Part shown: positions 44,229 through 52,636 of the stretch, piece by piece
Numbering within the stretch: the stretch's first letter is position 1
Layout of the letters: every line of letters starts with the position of its first letter
NCBI GenBank assembly: GCA_017462125.1
Contig: JAFTRQ010000203.1
Coordinates: forward strand, 1 to 64,000
Direction: 5' to 3'
Source: Clostridia bacterium
GTDB lineage: Bacteria; Bacillota_A; Clostridia; Oscillospirales; CAG-272
Length of the DNA: 64,000 bases
Made by a program: the position numbers and the translations under genes
The notes under the pieces: model-generated
Told to the model about the DNA's origin: nothing
Database searches by the model: none
The model's input: the letters and a program-made list of their open reading frames with translations, nothing else

Positions 44229-45164
44229 ATGTTTGATATGCAAAAGGTCGGTAAAAGGATCATTTCTTTGAGAAAAAAGTGTAATTTGACGCAGCTTGAG
44301 CTTGCCGATAAAATGGGAATCAGTTTTCAGGCGATCTCGGGCTGGGAGAGAGGGATCAGTATGCCCGATATTTCCAAATTGCCCGAGCTTGCCCAAATAT
44401 TTAACGTGACGATTGATGAGCTGTTGGGCGAAAAATCAGATTTTATTGAGGCGGTGGCGAAGGATGACGTGGATGCTTATTTGAATAGTGAAGCGTTTTC
44501 CACCGACGAGATCGCCAATGCCGTTCCGCTTTTAAAGCCCGATCAAGCGGAGCAGGTGATCGAAAAGGTGGGTACTGATATGTTTTCAGACATTTCTCCG
44601 TTTCTGCCGTTTATGAGTGAGCGCGACGTGAAAGAGTTTGCTGTAAAGGCATATGAAAACGGGGAATCTGTAAGGGAGTTTTTGGCCTTTATGTCCGAGA
44701 ATGACGTAAATCAGTTGGCTGAAAAGGCTGCCCGAAACGGAGAAGCTGTTGCGGAATTTCTTCCGTTTATGTCTGAGGACGGCGTAGGCCGACTTGCTGA
44801 AAGGGTAGCGCAGAAGGGAAAATCCACGGCGGATTTTCTTCCATTTATGTCGGAGGCTTATGTAGGACAGCTTGCAATGAAAGCGCTTGAAAAAAGCGAA
44901 GACGTTTCCGAATTCTTGCCGTTTATGTCCGAGAATGATGTAAACCGACTTGCTGAAAGGGTAGCGCAGAAGGGAAAATCCACGGCGGATTTTCTTCCAT
45001 TTATGTCGGAGGCTTATGTAGGACAGCTTGCAATGAAAGCGCTTGAAAAAAGCGAAGACGTTTCCGAATACTTACCCTTCATGACCGAGGATGACGTAAA
45101 AAAGCTTGCCCTTCTGTCGATCAAAAAAGGGAAAAACGCAGACGCATTTCAATCCTTTCTGTAA
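44229..45164 (+). CDS. XRE-family regulator with a 26-residue repeat array
   Basis: A 311-residue protein. Residues 8-66 form an XRE/Cro helix-turn-helix (LTQLELADKMGISFQAISGW...LPELAQIFNVTIDELLG). The rest is built from six to seven tandem 26-residue units of the form FLPFMSExxVxxLAxKAxxxGExxxE. The first is degenerate, starting near residue 123, and the last is truncated (FQSFL). Units 3-4 were copied exactly as a 52-residue block. The units are predicted amphipathic helix pairs, likely a small solenoid for protein or ligand binding. No function is known to me. It is monocistronic with promoter and terminator. Confidence 0.85.
   Translation: MFDMQKVGKRIISLRKKCNLTQLELADKMGISFQAISGWERGISMPDISKLPELAQIFNVTIDELLGEKSDFIEAVAKDDVDAYLNSEAFSTDEIANAVPLLKPDQAEQVIEKVGTDMFSDISPFLPFMSERDVKEFAVKAYENGESVREFLAFMSENDVNQLAEKAARNGEAVAEFLPFMSEDGVGRLAERVAQKGKSTADFLPFMSEAYVGQLAMKALEKSEDVSEFLPFMSENDVNRLAERVAQKGKSTADFLPFMSEAYVGQLAMKALEKSEDVSEYLPFMTEDDVKKLALLSIKKGKNADAFQSFL
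44789..45069 (+). repeat. 156-bp tandem duplication inside the regulator gene
   Basis: Bases 44789-44913 recur identically at 44945-45069, offset by 156 bp (52 codons, two repeat units). The identity of 125 bp shows a recent unequal exchange or slippage. The protein repeat number is therefore probably variable between strains. Confidence 0.9.
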
Positions 45165-45180
45165 TACGTAGATATAGAAC

Positions 45181-45212
45181 AAAAACGCTTGTGATCATTC
45201 ACAAGCGTTTTT
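45181..45212. terminator. bidirectional terminator
   Basis: AAAAACGCTTGTGA-tcat-TCACAAGCGTTTTT, a 14-bp stem between the convergent XRE regulator and metallophosphoesterase genes. Confidence 0.88.
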
Positions 45213-45223
45213 GCTTTTAGTGA

Positions 45224-46756
45224 TTATAAATGATAAACTATCGACTTAAATCCGCCGTCAAGGTCTCTCGCGCGGAGGGCGATATAGCCCTTGGTGTCGG
45301 AAGGAAGCAAAATGCTGTTTTCAAAGGAAACCTGCTCGCCGTCAAGATACCACTCGTAGCAGATGCCTGTGGGATGCTCGGCTTTTGCGAAAAGCCTGAG
45401 CCTGCCGTCCTTTTCCTCTCGTTCGATCCGAATCTCACCCGAATTGCAGGGCTTTTTGAAGATCATTTCGCTGTGTCCGAGGGATATCCATTCTCCTGTG
45501 GAGCAGTTGCGTCCGCGGATCAGGATTCCGTTCTCGTAGACCTCTGCCACCGTGCCGTGTGAGATATTGTACTGAGTCATTGGAGGTGGATCGATGGTTG
45601 TCGTCATTCCGCCGTTGTGGAGATGGGAGGGGAACTCCTGCCTGCCGTCGATGGCGTTTCTGACGGGGGTATCGAGTGTGTAGTGCGAGTGTCCCGAAAC
45701 GTAGATCACCGTGGGATGCTTGGCGAATATCTTTTTCAATTCGTCAAGGTCGGTGAAGTTGGCATAAGCTGTCTTTTTATTGAGTCTGGGGTCAATCGGG
45801 CTGTGACCCATAACGAAGATCGGCTTTCCGCTCTCCTCGCCGTCGAAGAGCACGCGATCCAACCATTTCAGCTCCTGCTCACCGATCAGATGGTGGGGAG
45901 CGTAGGGGTGCGGCGCCTCGGTGAAGACGAATTTGTGCCCCTTGATTGTCGTTTCATAATAGTGGACGCTTTCGTCACGCTCTATATGGTGCTCGTATTT
46001 GCCGCTTTTCTCGGATTCCTTGATGTGCTTGGTGAGATACTCGCCGAAATAGTCGCGATTGCCGCACATAGGCGACCAATGATCCTCGTCGATGATGTCG
46101 TGATTGCCCTGACAGTGGTATACGGGGATCGTAAAGCCTGCCATATACTCTTCAAGCATCTGCCATTGAGATCTTCCCGTTTCAACGTACTGCGGATCCC
46201 GCTCTCCGTTGTCGCCCCATTTGTTTGTATCTCTGTTGTAGTTGTATTTTTTGAATTCCTCGCCGGAGTAGCAACCGTGCCATTGAATCAGATCACCCTC
46301 GGTGACGAGAAAGTCCACAAGGCGGTTAAATTCATCCCTCGCCTTGACAAGACCCTCCTTAGGGCAGGCATCACTGCCCCATCCGCCAATATGAAAGTCG
46401 GAAGCGAAGCCTACGGTGTAAAGCGGTGTCCCTCTGTCAATCGGCAGCTTTTCCTTGGGGATTGCAATGGCAGCGATTTCATTCAGGTCTCCGTCGGTCA
46501 GCATTGCCAGAAGCAGAGTTGCCTTTTCGGGAATGCAGAGCTCCTTGTCGATCACGTAGCCCTCTGCCATCGCCTCGGCATTCTGTCGGGTAATTGCGGT
46601 ATACTCGGGCAATGGAATGTATTCACCGTTATCCTCCATTCCCCAAAAAAGCGTGATCACAGCTTCTGCGGAGAACTTGTGCTCTGTAAGGTCGAGCGTT
46701 ATGATACCGTCGGCTGTGCCGGGTCTTGTGTTTTTAAATTGATAGTTCAGTTTCAT
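45224..46756 (-). CDS. calcineurin-like metallophosphoesterase
   Basis: A 510-residue protein with an N-terminal beta-type domain (about 1-110), a metallophosphoesterase core and a C-terminal beta domain. Metal motifs are SDFHIGG, VTEGDLIQW, QGNHD, MGHSP and SGHSH. It has no signal peptide, so it is cytoplasmic or peripheral. Its ATG lies 9 bp after the stop of the DHHW gene without a clear ribosome site, implying re-initiation or coupled translation. The operon context (algI, DHHW protein) suggests a role linked to a surface polymer or its precursors; the substrate is unknown. Confidence 0.88.
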   Translation of the reverse strand: MKLNYQFKNTRPGTADGIITLDLTEHKFSAEAVITLFWGMEDNGEYIPLPEYTAITRQNAEAMAEGYVIDKELCIPEKATLLLAMLTDGDLNEIAAIAIPKEKLPIDRGTPLYTVGFASDFHIGGWGSDACPKEGLVKARDEFNRLVDFLVTEGDLIQWHGCYSGEEFKKYNYNRDTNKWGDNGERDPQYVETGRSQWQMLEEYMAGFTIPVYHCQGNHDIIDEDHWSPMCGNRDYFGEYLTKHIKESEKSGKYEHHIERDESVHYYETTIKGHKFVFTEAPHPYAPHHLIGEQELKWLDRVLFDGEESGKPIFVMGHSPIDPRLNKKTAYANFTDLDELKKIFAKHPTVIYVSGHSHYTLDTPVRNAIDGRQEFPSHLHNGGMTTTIDPPPMTQYNISHGTVAEVYENGILIRGRNCSTGEWISLGHSEMIFKKPCNSGEIRIEREEKDGRLRLFAKAEHPTGICYEWYLDGEQVSFENSILLPSDTKGYIALRARDLDGGFKSIVYHL

Positions 46757-46765
46757 ATGATAAAG

Positions 46766-48046
46766 TTATTTTATAATGTCCGCAAGCTCGTTGAGACGCG
46801 CCGCGGTGGATGTGTTGCTTACCACGTTCAGAAAGAGTACGTCGTCGATACCGTTGTCAATGACGAAATCGGCAAGATTGCCCGACCAATATCGGTAGTC
46901 GATGACGTAAACGTACTCGTAGGAATCCACGAGGAAGGGAACGAATGCGTTTCCGTAGGATTCCTTTACCACCACAATGGACGAGCCATTTGCGATGCTT
47001 TCGTTGTGTATCTCGGAGATCGGATTGTCACCCGCGATGAAGCAGTTATATTTCGAGCCTGCGGCGGTGTACCACGCGTCGGTGTAGCGATTGACCACGC
47101 TGTATTCGGTGACCTTGCCGCTCTTTTCCGTAACGGCGATCACGTTTGTGCCCTTGGGAAGGAATGCCTCCACGTAGTCAGGGTTGTTTTTCATTGCGGA
47201 GGGCTGTCCCGCTTCGGCGTAAAGCGTGCCGAGAAAGCCGTCAAATTGTAATCTTTCGTAGCTTTCAAGGGGAGTGGGTGTCACACCCTTTGCCTCGCAG
47301 AAGGCAACGAACGCATAGTATGCGCCTCTTGCCGTCCAGTGGTGGTCGGCACGGAAGTAGAGATACTCGTCGTTATGCGCGATCAATTGAGGCAGGGTAT
47401 CTACGGCAATCACGCTGTCGGATAGACTCTGATACATATAATCGATGGCCTGCTCGCAATCGCTGGCACCGAATTTGCTTGCGGTGTCCTTGGATAGTGC
47501 GATCTCGTAGTGCAGGGGCACGATCATATCATAGACGGTTGCCTTGCCGTCCACTTGTGAAGCGAAGCTGTTGATAAGCGCTATGTAGCTGTCGCTGTTT
47601 TGCTGATTGAAGGCATAGAGCTGATAGGCGGTATCGCCGTTGACGTAAAGTCCTTGGATCTTTTCGCCGCCTCCGTCGTCGGTGGGGTTAAAGACCACCT
47701 CGGAGTCGGGATCCTTGGGGGCATCGGGAATGTCATCGGCATTTTCACCCATAATGACCTGCTCGTCACGAACGCCGTAAAGCGATTGCATCGAGCTGTT
47801 TGCCGCGATCATTCCTTCGCGCAAGGGGTAGGTGTCGGAATACCACAGACTTACCTGACTTGTCCATTCGCCCGAAAGGAAGCTTGATATTGTAAATTTC
47901 GGAAAATTTGTCAGATCGCGCTTCTCGTTCTCCGATCTTTCGGGACGGGCAAAAAATGCAAGTCCGATTACGAAGAAGGCGACCATCGCACCTGTAAAGA
48001 GGACGATCTTGACGGCGTCTGTTTTTTTGTTGAAGTTGTCGTTCAT
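46766..48046 (-). CDS. DHHW-motif protein (AlgJ/AlgX-like acetyltransfer partner)
   Basis: A 426-residue protein with an N-terminal membrane anchor (about 13-33) and a long extracytoplasmic SGNH-like domain containing DHHW at 234-237 (FRADHHWTARGAYYAF). A later segment VVVKESYGNAFVPFL carries the family's serine region. Such proteins work with an MBOAT partner to O-acetylate exported polysaccharide. ATG 48046 is preceded by GGAATGGAG, which is part of the intercistronic repeat. An apparent longer frame upstream is only translation of that repeat. The operon partner is the MBOAT gene upstream. Confidence 0.9.
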   Translation of the reverse strand: MNDNFNKKTDAVKIVLFTGAMVAFFVIGLAFFARPERSENEKRDLTNFPKFTISSFLSGEWTSQVSLWYSDTYPLREGMIAANSSMQSLYGVRDEQVIMGENADDIPDAPKDPDSEVVFNPTDDGGGEKIQGLYVNGDTAYQLYAFNQQNSDSYIALINSFASQVDGKATVYDMIVPLHYEIALSKDTASKFGASDCEQAIDYMYQSLSDSVIAVDTLPQLIAHNDEYLYFRADHHWTARGAYYAFVAFCEAKGVTPTPLESYERLQFDGFLGTLYAEAGQPSAMKNNPDYVEAFLPKGTNVIAVTEKSGKVTEYSVVNRYTDAWYTAAGSKYNCFIAGDNPISEIHNESIANGSSIVVVKESYGNAFVPFLVDSYEYVYVIDYRYWSGNLADFVIDNGIDDVLFLNVVSNTSTAARLNELADIIK

Positions 48047-48054
48047 TTCAATCT

Positions 48055-48165
48055 CCATTCCGCCGCTCGCGGCGGCACAAATAGTAATCGATGAATTTTG
48101 CCGGGCAGGCAAAATTCGTGCGTGAAACAGTTAAATTTCCTATAAGTGGGAAGTAACTTTCACGC
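48055..48165 (-). repeat. intercistronic palindromic element, copy B
   Basis: Read on the minus strand, it starts GCGTGAAAGTTACTTCCC and contains the palindromes GCGTGAAA/TTTCACGC, GAATTTTGCC/GGCAAAATTC and GCCGCCGCGAGCGGCGG, then GGAATGGAG. Almost the same sequence occupies 63167-63286 on the plus strand, and a modified form 12399-12590. It sits between algI and the DHHW gene and supplies the latter's ribosome site. Confidence 0.85.
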
Positions 48166-48177
48166 TAGTCCTCCTTA

Positions 48178-49623
48178 TCAGAATTGGAAATACATAAAGG
48201 GATTGTAGCTGTCACCCGCCAAGGCAAGAGAGGAGAGCACCACCAACAGCACCGGTGTTACGGTGCCGACGATCTCAGCCACACGTGAGGTGAGCTGTGT
48301 GCGGCTCATAAGCCGTCTGATCGCGGGAACGACAGGAGTGCAGGCTACAGAGGAAAGAACAATAAAGAAGATATTGTTTTTAAAGAGCGTGGCTGTTTGC
48401 ACGTCCGAAAATCCCTGACCGTTGGAGTTGAAGATGCCAAGAAGCGCTTCTCCGAGACACGCAAGGTCGGTAAATTTGAAGATCATAAAGCTGATGAAGA
48501 CGATCACAAGAGTTCCGAGCGTTCTCGGTATGCGTATCAGCAGAGAGGGGTCCTTTTGGGGCTTGATCAGATATTTTTCAAGCACAAGGAATATGAAGAA
48601 GAAGAGTCCCCAGAAAATAAAGTTCCAATTTGCGCCGTGCCAGATGCCTGTCAGCGCCCAAACGGCGAACATATTGAAAACGTGGCGGGGGATCGATACG
48701 CGATTGCCGCCAAGCGGGATGTAAACGTAGTCGCGGAAAAAGCTGGATAGGGAGATATGCCACCTTCTCCAGAAATCCGTAACGGAATCTGCGATAAAGG
48801 GGTAGTTGAAGTTTTCCTTGTAATGGAAACCGACCATCAGACCCATACCGATCGCCATATCGGAGTATGCCGAGAAGTCGAGATAGATCTGAAGCATATA
48901 GCAGAAGCAGCCCAAAAGGATCGCGGCACTGGAAAGCCCCGCAATGCCCTCGGCATTCAGAGCCACACCCTGTGCGTCGTTGAAGATGCTGTCACAGATG
49001 GCGCCACAGCCGTTGGCAAGGATCGCCTTTTTGGCAAGTCCCACCGCGAATCTTGTAATACCCGCGCTGACCTCCTCACGCTTGATCACACGGTTTTCAA
49101 TGTCGAAATTTACGTCGGCATAACGAACGATCGGTCCTGCGATACATTGATGAAACAGCGATGCATAAAGCAAAAGGAGCCAATATTTTCTCTGCGCTTC
49201 AACCTCGCCGCGGCAAACGTCCACAACGTATGACAGCAGCTGGAAGGTGTAAAAAGAGATGCCGATGGGGAGCGCGATAGAGGGAATGGCGCTGTCGATC
49301 CCAAACAGAGAAAAGGTGGTTGACAGCACGAATCCGGTGTATTTATAAACGAACAGGATGGCAAGACAGATTGCGACGGTAATGCCACAGAGCGCCTTCC
49401 GCTTTCTGCCGTCAAAGGTTTGCGAGATCAGAATACCGCCGATCCAGCACAGATATGTCATCAGACACAAAAGAAGCACCAGAGAGGGGCCGCCCCATGC
49501 GTAGAAGATCAGCGAGAAGACTAAAAGTATGACGTTGCGTGCCTTCATTGTTTTGGCAAAGAAATAACAGCCGTAGCACAAAACCAAAAAGAAAAACGCG
49601 AAAAATAAGCTTGAAAATACCAT
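48178..49623 (-). CDS. MBOAT O-acyltransferase (AlgI/PatA type)
   Basis: A 481-residue polytopic membrane protein with about 10-12 helices. MBOAT landmarks are GISFYTFQLLSYVVDV, GPIVRYADV, DFWRRWHISLSSFFRDYV, YIPLGGN and the catalytic-His segment TGIWHGANWNFIFWG. It moves acetyl groups across the membrane to an extracytoplasmic acceptor with the help of the DHHW/AlgJ-like protein encoded next. In Gram-positives this is commonly wall polysaccharide, teichoic acid or exopolysaccharide. It is the first gene of the three-gene operon. Confidence 0.94.
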   Translation of the reverse strand: MVFSSLFFAFFFLVLCYGCYFFAKTMKARNVILLVFSLIFYAWGGPSLVLLLCLMTYLCWIGGILISQTFDGRKRKALCGITVAICLAILFVYKYTGFVLSTTFSLFGIDSAIPSIALPIGISFYTFQLLSYVVDVCRGEVEAQRKYWLLLLYASLFHQCIAGPIVRYADVNFDIENRVIKREEVSAGITRFAVGLAKKAILANGCGAICDSIFNDAQGVALNAEGIAGLSSAAILLGCFCYMLQIYLDFSAYSDMAIGMGLMVGFHYKENFNYPFIADSVTDFWRRWHISLSSFFRDYVYIPLGGNRVSIPRHVFNMFAVWALTGIWHGANWNFIFWGLFFFIFLVLEKYLIKPQKDPSLLIRIPRTLGTLVIVFISFMIFKFTDLACLGEALLGIFNSNGQGFSDVQTATLFKNNIFFIVLSSVACTPVVPAIRRLMSRTQLTSRVAEIVGTVTPVLLVVLSSLALAGDSYNPFMYFQF

Positions 49624-49684
49624 TTTAAATTCCTTTTTCAGAGAGCGGTTCGGATTTGCTTACAATAAAATTTGATTAATAATA

Positions 49685-49714
49685 ATTATAACATATAAGG
49701 GTTACCTCTTGCAA
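49685..49714 (-). promoter_or_regulatory. promoter of the algI operon
   Basis: TTGCAA (49709-49714), an 18-nt spacer and TATAAT (49685-49690) on the minus strand, 62 nt before the algI start. Confidence 0.6.
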
Positions 49715-49812
49715 TAGTGAAAAGCCATAATCTTTTTGCAATTTTTTGTGGATTTTGACATTTTTTAAATTGGCGAATTTTTTTGTTTTTTTGTGAAATT
49801 TCGGTGGATTGC

Positions 49813-49840
49813 TTGACAAACGGCGAATTCGTGATATAAT
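49813..49840 (+). promoter_or_regulatory. promoter of the folT-folC operon
   Basis: TTGACA (49813-49818), a 16-nt spacer and TATAAT (49835-49840), about 40 nt upstream of the riboswitch. Confidence 0.8.
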
Positions 49841-49881
49841 ATAATCAAGGCGACGTCTTCGTTGCCCGAATTTTTATTAAA

Positions 49882-50065
49882 GAAGAGTAAAAGCTTTGGC
49901 GTTAAGTGCCGACGGGACGGGGAGTTGCCGGTCGGACGAAAACAGACGTTCATCCGCAAAGCGGATGAAGTCGGTCAATTTGCACGGCAAATTGACAAGC
50001 TTGATGCGGCTTCGATGATCGGAGCTGTGAGTGAGCGTTGCGGTCAAGGCTTTGCATCCCGCTTC
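49882..50065 (+). promoter_or_regulatory. tetrahydrofolate (THF) riboswitch
   Basis: The aptamer opens GAAGAGTA and contains the hallmark GCGTTAAGTG at 49899-49908. P2 pairs AAAGCTTTG (49890-49898) with CAAGGCTTT (50045-50053), followed by the conserved GCATCCCGC and P1 closure GAAG/CTTC (49882-49885 with 50062-50065). THF riboswitches regulate folate uptake and synthesis. It lies directly upstream of a FolT transporter and folC. It is about twice the usual length because of two extra perfect hairpins, CATCCGC-aa-GCGGATG type and GTCAATTTG-cacgg-CAAATTGAC, in the variable arm. Confidence 0.85.
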
Positions 50066-50083
50066 ATACGGCACCCAAAGAGT

Positions 50084-50120
50084 ATCTTCTTTCCTGCCAT
50101 ATGCTGTGAGGAAAGGAGAT
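50084..50120 (+). promoter_or_regulatory. ribosome-site-sequestering hairpin of folT
   Basis: ATCTTCTTTCCT (50084-50095) pairs over 12 positions (one G-U) with AGGAAAGGAGAT (50109-50120), which is the ribosome-binding site of folT. It lies 18 nt after the riboswitch and probably forms the expression platform acting on translation. Confidence 0.75.
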
Positions 50121-50125
50121 TTTTT

Positions 50126-50695
50126 ATGCAAAAAAACGAAAAAAACGAAAGAAACAGAACGAAGCTGGCACTTTTCGGAAGCCTGAAGGTCATGGTCATG
50201 TCGGCAATGCTTTGCGCTATGAGCGTTGTGATCGGTATCTTTTGCAAAAGCTTTTTGAATTTTGGCGGAGGATTGTTCAGAATCACCTTTGAAAACCTGC
50301 CTATCCTGCTTTCGGGAATCATGTTCGGGCCTATTGTCGGGGGAATCGTCGGCGCGGCTACGGATATTATCAGCTATTTCCTCTCGGGTCAGGTCTATCC
50401 CATAAATCTGCTCGTGACCTTGGGAGCCACCGCCATCGGAGTGGTTTCGGGATTTTGCGCGCGGTACGTTTTCAAAAGAAAGGGCGCCTTGAGGATCGTT
50501 TTGTCCTGCTCGGTGGCTCATATGATCGGCTCAATGATCATCAAGCCCATAGGACTTTTCACCTTTTACAGCTGGACGGTGCTTTGGCGCGTGCCTCTGT
50601 ATCTTGTTATCGCGCCCCTTGAGATCGTGATTCTGTGTATGATGTACCGTAATCACACGGTGCGCCGCTTGATAGACGGAGGTTTCGGAGAATGA
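50126..50695 (+). CDS. folT: folate-specific ECF transporter substrate-binding protein
   Basis: A 189-residue S-component with about five to six membrane helices. It has FENLPILLSGIMFGPIVGGIVG and ATDIISYF, typical of the FolT/ECF family that binds folate for a shared ECF energising module. No ECF ATPase or T-subunit gene is nearby. ATG 50126 is set by AAAGGAG; an apparent upstream extension is translation of the riboswitch. It overlaps folC by three bases. Control by the THF riboswitch confirms the folate assignment. Confidence 0.92.
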   Translation: MQKNEKNERNRTKLALFGSLKVMVMSAMLCAMSVVIGIFCKSFLNFGGGLFRITFENLPILLSGIMFGPIVGGIVGAATDIISYFLSGQVYPINLLVTLGATAIGVVSGFCARYVFKRKGALRIVLSCSVAHMIGSMIIKPIGLFTFYSWTVLWRVPLYLVIAPLEIVILCMMYRNHTVRRLIDGGFGE

Positions 50696-51975
50696 GTATG
50701 AATTATAACGAGGCTATTGAATATATCCACTCGGTGAATTGGATGTTCTGCAATCCCGGCCTTGACAGGGTCAGGGCGCTTTGCCGCGCTCTTGGCGATC
50801 CGCAGGATTCTCTGAAATTCATTCACGTAGCGGGAACGAACGGAAAGGGCTCCTTCTGCTCGATGTTGGACAGTATTTTGCGCGCGCAGGGATACCGCGT
50901 GGGCTTGTTTACCTCGCCCTATATTCTTGAATTCGGCGAGCGAATGAGAGTGGACGGCGAGAATATCTCCGAAAAGGAGCTGTGCGAGCTTGTTGAGACG
51001 GTCAGACCGATCGCCGACGCTATGGAGGACAAGCCTACAGAGTTTGAGCTGATTACAGCGCTTGCTTTCCTGTATTTTGCCAACCATAACTGTGATTACG
51101 TGGTGCTTGAATGCGGACTTGGCGGAAGACTTGACGCTACCAACATTATCAAAACGCCGATCCTTTCCGTGATCACGGGAATTGCTCTTGACCATACCGC
51201 GATCCTCGGAGACACCGAGGAAAAGATCGCCGCAGAGAAGGCGGGCATTATCAAAAATGCTGTGCCTGTGCTCTGGTGCGGCACTCATAAGGGCGCTGAG
51301 CAGGTTATCAGAAGCCGCGCCTTGGAAATGAATGCGCCGGTGCTGACGGTTGACCGCTCGTTGCTTGCCATAAAGGAAATGTCGTTGAACGGAACCGATT
51401 TTGATTTCGGTAATCACAAGGATATACATATTCCGTTGCTTGGCAGCTACCAGCCCCTCAATGCCTCCAACGTGTTAACCGCAGTGGACGCTTTGCGCGC
51501 ACAGAGTGTAGAGATCGGAGAGGATGCGGTCAGAAGCGGACTTGCAAGCACGGTTTGGCACGCCAGATTTGAGGTGATTCATAAGAACCCGCTTGTGATC
51601 GCCGACGGAGGACACAATCCCGAGGGAATCGACGGCGCTGTGGAAAGCATCAAACGCTATTTCCCCAACGGGCGAGTTGGGATCGTGACGGGTGTGATGG
51701 CGGATAAGGATTACCGCTATATGGCGGGACGAATGGCGGAGGTAGGGAAGCAGGTCTTTTGTCTGACTCCCGACAATCCGAGAGCCCTGTCGGCCTCTGA
51801 ATATGCACAGGTCTTCGAAGGACTCGGTATTCCTGCTGTAGCTTGCGATACCGTTGAGAATGCGGTGACACGGGCGCTGGCATGGGGAAAAGAGAGCGGC
51901 ACGCCCATCGTTTGTCTTGGTTCGCTCTATATGTACGGCGAGGTCGTCAAGGCTATCGGGACTCGTGATCTTTGA
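50692..51975 (+). CDS. folC: folylpolyglutamate synthase/dihydrofolate synthase
   Basis: A 427-residue Mur-ligase-like enzyme adding glutamate to (dihydro)folate. The P-loop is GTNGKGS (48-54). FTSPYILEFGERMRV, the ECGLGGRLDATN Mg/folate region, DHTAILGDT and the C-terminal DGGHNPEG follow. It starts within the folT stop (ATGA overlap) behind GGAG. Pairing uptake with polyglutamylation traps imported folate in the cell. Confidence 0.96.
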   Translation: MSMNYNEAIEYIHSVNWMFCNPGLDRVRALCRALGDPQDSLKFIHVAGTNGKGSFCSMLDSILRAQGYRVGLFTSPYILEFGERMRVDGENISEKELCELVETVRPIADAMEDKPTEFELITALAFLYFANHNCDYVVLECGLGGRLDATNIIKTPILSVITGIALDHTAILGDTEEKIAAEKAGIIKNAVPVLWCGTHKGAEQVIRSRALEMNAPVLTVDRSLLAIKEMSLNGTDFDFGNHKDIHIPLLGSYQPLNASNVLTAVDALRAQSVEIGEDAVRSGLASTVWHARFEVIHKNPLVIADGGHNPEGIDGAVESIKRYFPNGRVGIVTGVMADKDYRYMAGRMAEVGKQVFCLTPDNPRALSASEYAQVFEGLGIPAVACDTVENAVTRALAWGKESGTPIVCLGSLYMYGEVVKAIGTRDL

Positions 51976-51997
51976 TAAATGTCATAAAATAATAAAA

Positions 51998-52086
51998 AAG
52001 TGAGTTCGAAACCATCCTCACTTAAAATAAAACTATGGAGCTTTTTTCGCCGTCGCGCGAAAAAAGGGCGGAGTGTGAAAAGCTCC
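51998..52086 (+). promoter_or_regulatory. candidate preQ1 riboswitch (class III-like) before queT
   Basis: A 7-bp stem AAGTGAG/CTCACTT (51998-52004 with 52017-52023) closes a 12-nt loop, TTCGAAACCATC. Loop CCAT (52012-52015) can pair with ATGG at 52035-52038 to make an H-type pseudoknot across an A-rich linker. Downstream are two mutually exclusive stems: CTTTTTTCGC/GCGAAAAAAG (52041-52050 with 52057-52066) and GGAGCTTTT/AAAAGCTCC (52037-52045 with 52078-52086). The downstream gene is queT. PreQ1-III riboswitches are known in Ruminococcaceae before queT. The class is inferred, not proven. Confidence 0.6.
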
Positions 52087-52099
52087 GTCGTGCGAAAAC

Positions 52100-52636
52100 A
52101 TGAGAAACAACAAAACAAGACGTCAACTGATCTGGCTTTGTCAAGCGGCGATCATTGCCGCGCTCTACGTGGTGCTGACCTATCTTGCCATGGCGTTTGG
52201 GCTTGACAAGAACGCGGTGCAGATCCGATTTTCCGAAGCGTTGATCGTGCTGGCATACTTCACGCCTGCCGCAATACCGGGGCTGTACGTAGGCTGCCTG
52301 CTTGCCAACATATTGACAGGCTGTGCGGCGCTTGATATTCTCCTTGGGCCGATCGCAACTCTGATCGGAGCAGTGGGAGCTTATCTGATCGGGCGGATGA
52401 AGAATGAAAGACTTTCAAGGTATCTGTGTACGATCCCGAATATCGTGGCCAACGTGGTGATCGTATCGTTTATCTGTACGGTCTGTTATACAGCGCCCGA
52501 GGCGCGAAATGCATCGGCTTTCGGGTTCTATGCCTTGACGGTCGGTATCGGCGAGGTCATTTCAAGCGGAATTATGGGTACGTTGCTCCTGCTCGGAGCG
52601 GAGAAAACGATCCGCCGTGTTTTAAAGACGAACTGA
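52100..52636 (+). CDS. queT: QueT-type queuosine precursor ECF transporter subunit
   Basis: A 178-residue membrane protein with five to six helices and QueT-family signatures: ALYVVLTYLAMAFG, VQIRFSEALIVLAYFTPAAIPGL, GCLLANILTG and LDILLGPIATLIGA. It likely imports preQ1 or a related queuosine precursor with a shared ECF module. ATG 52100 is the only in-frame start after a stop, and it lacks a normal ribosome site nearby. This fits control by the structured leader. A strong terminator follows. Confidence 0.9.
   Translation: MRNNKTRRQLIWLCQAAIIAALYVVLTYLAMAFGLDKNAVQIRFSEALIVLAYFTPAAIPGLYVGCLLANILTGCAALDILLGPIATLIGAVGAYLIGRMKNERLSRYLCTIPNIVANVVIVSFICTVCYTAPEARNASAFGFYALTVGIGEVISSGIMGTLLLLGAEKTIRRVLKTN

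Noticed and set aside
44229..45164. CRISPR-like tandem repeats
   Set aside because: The repeats are in-frame 78-bp protein-coding units without unique spacers.
49862..50125. 88-codon N-terminal extension of folT
   Set aside because: This segment is the THF riboswitch and ribosome-site hairpin. The ATG at 50126 has AAAGGAG directly upstream.
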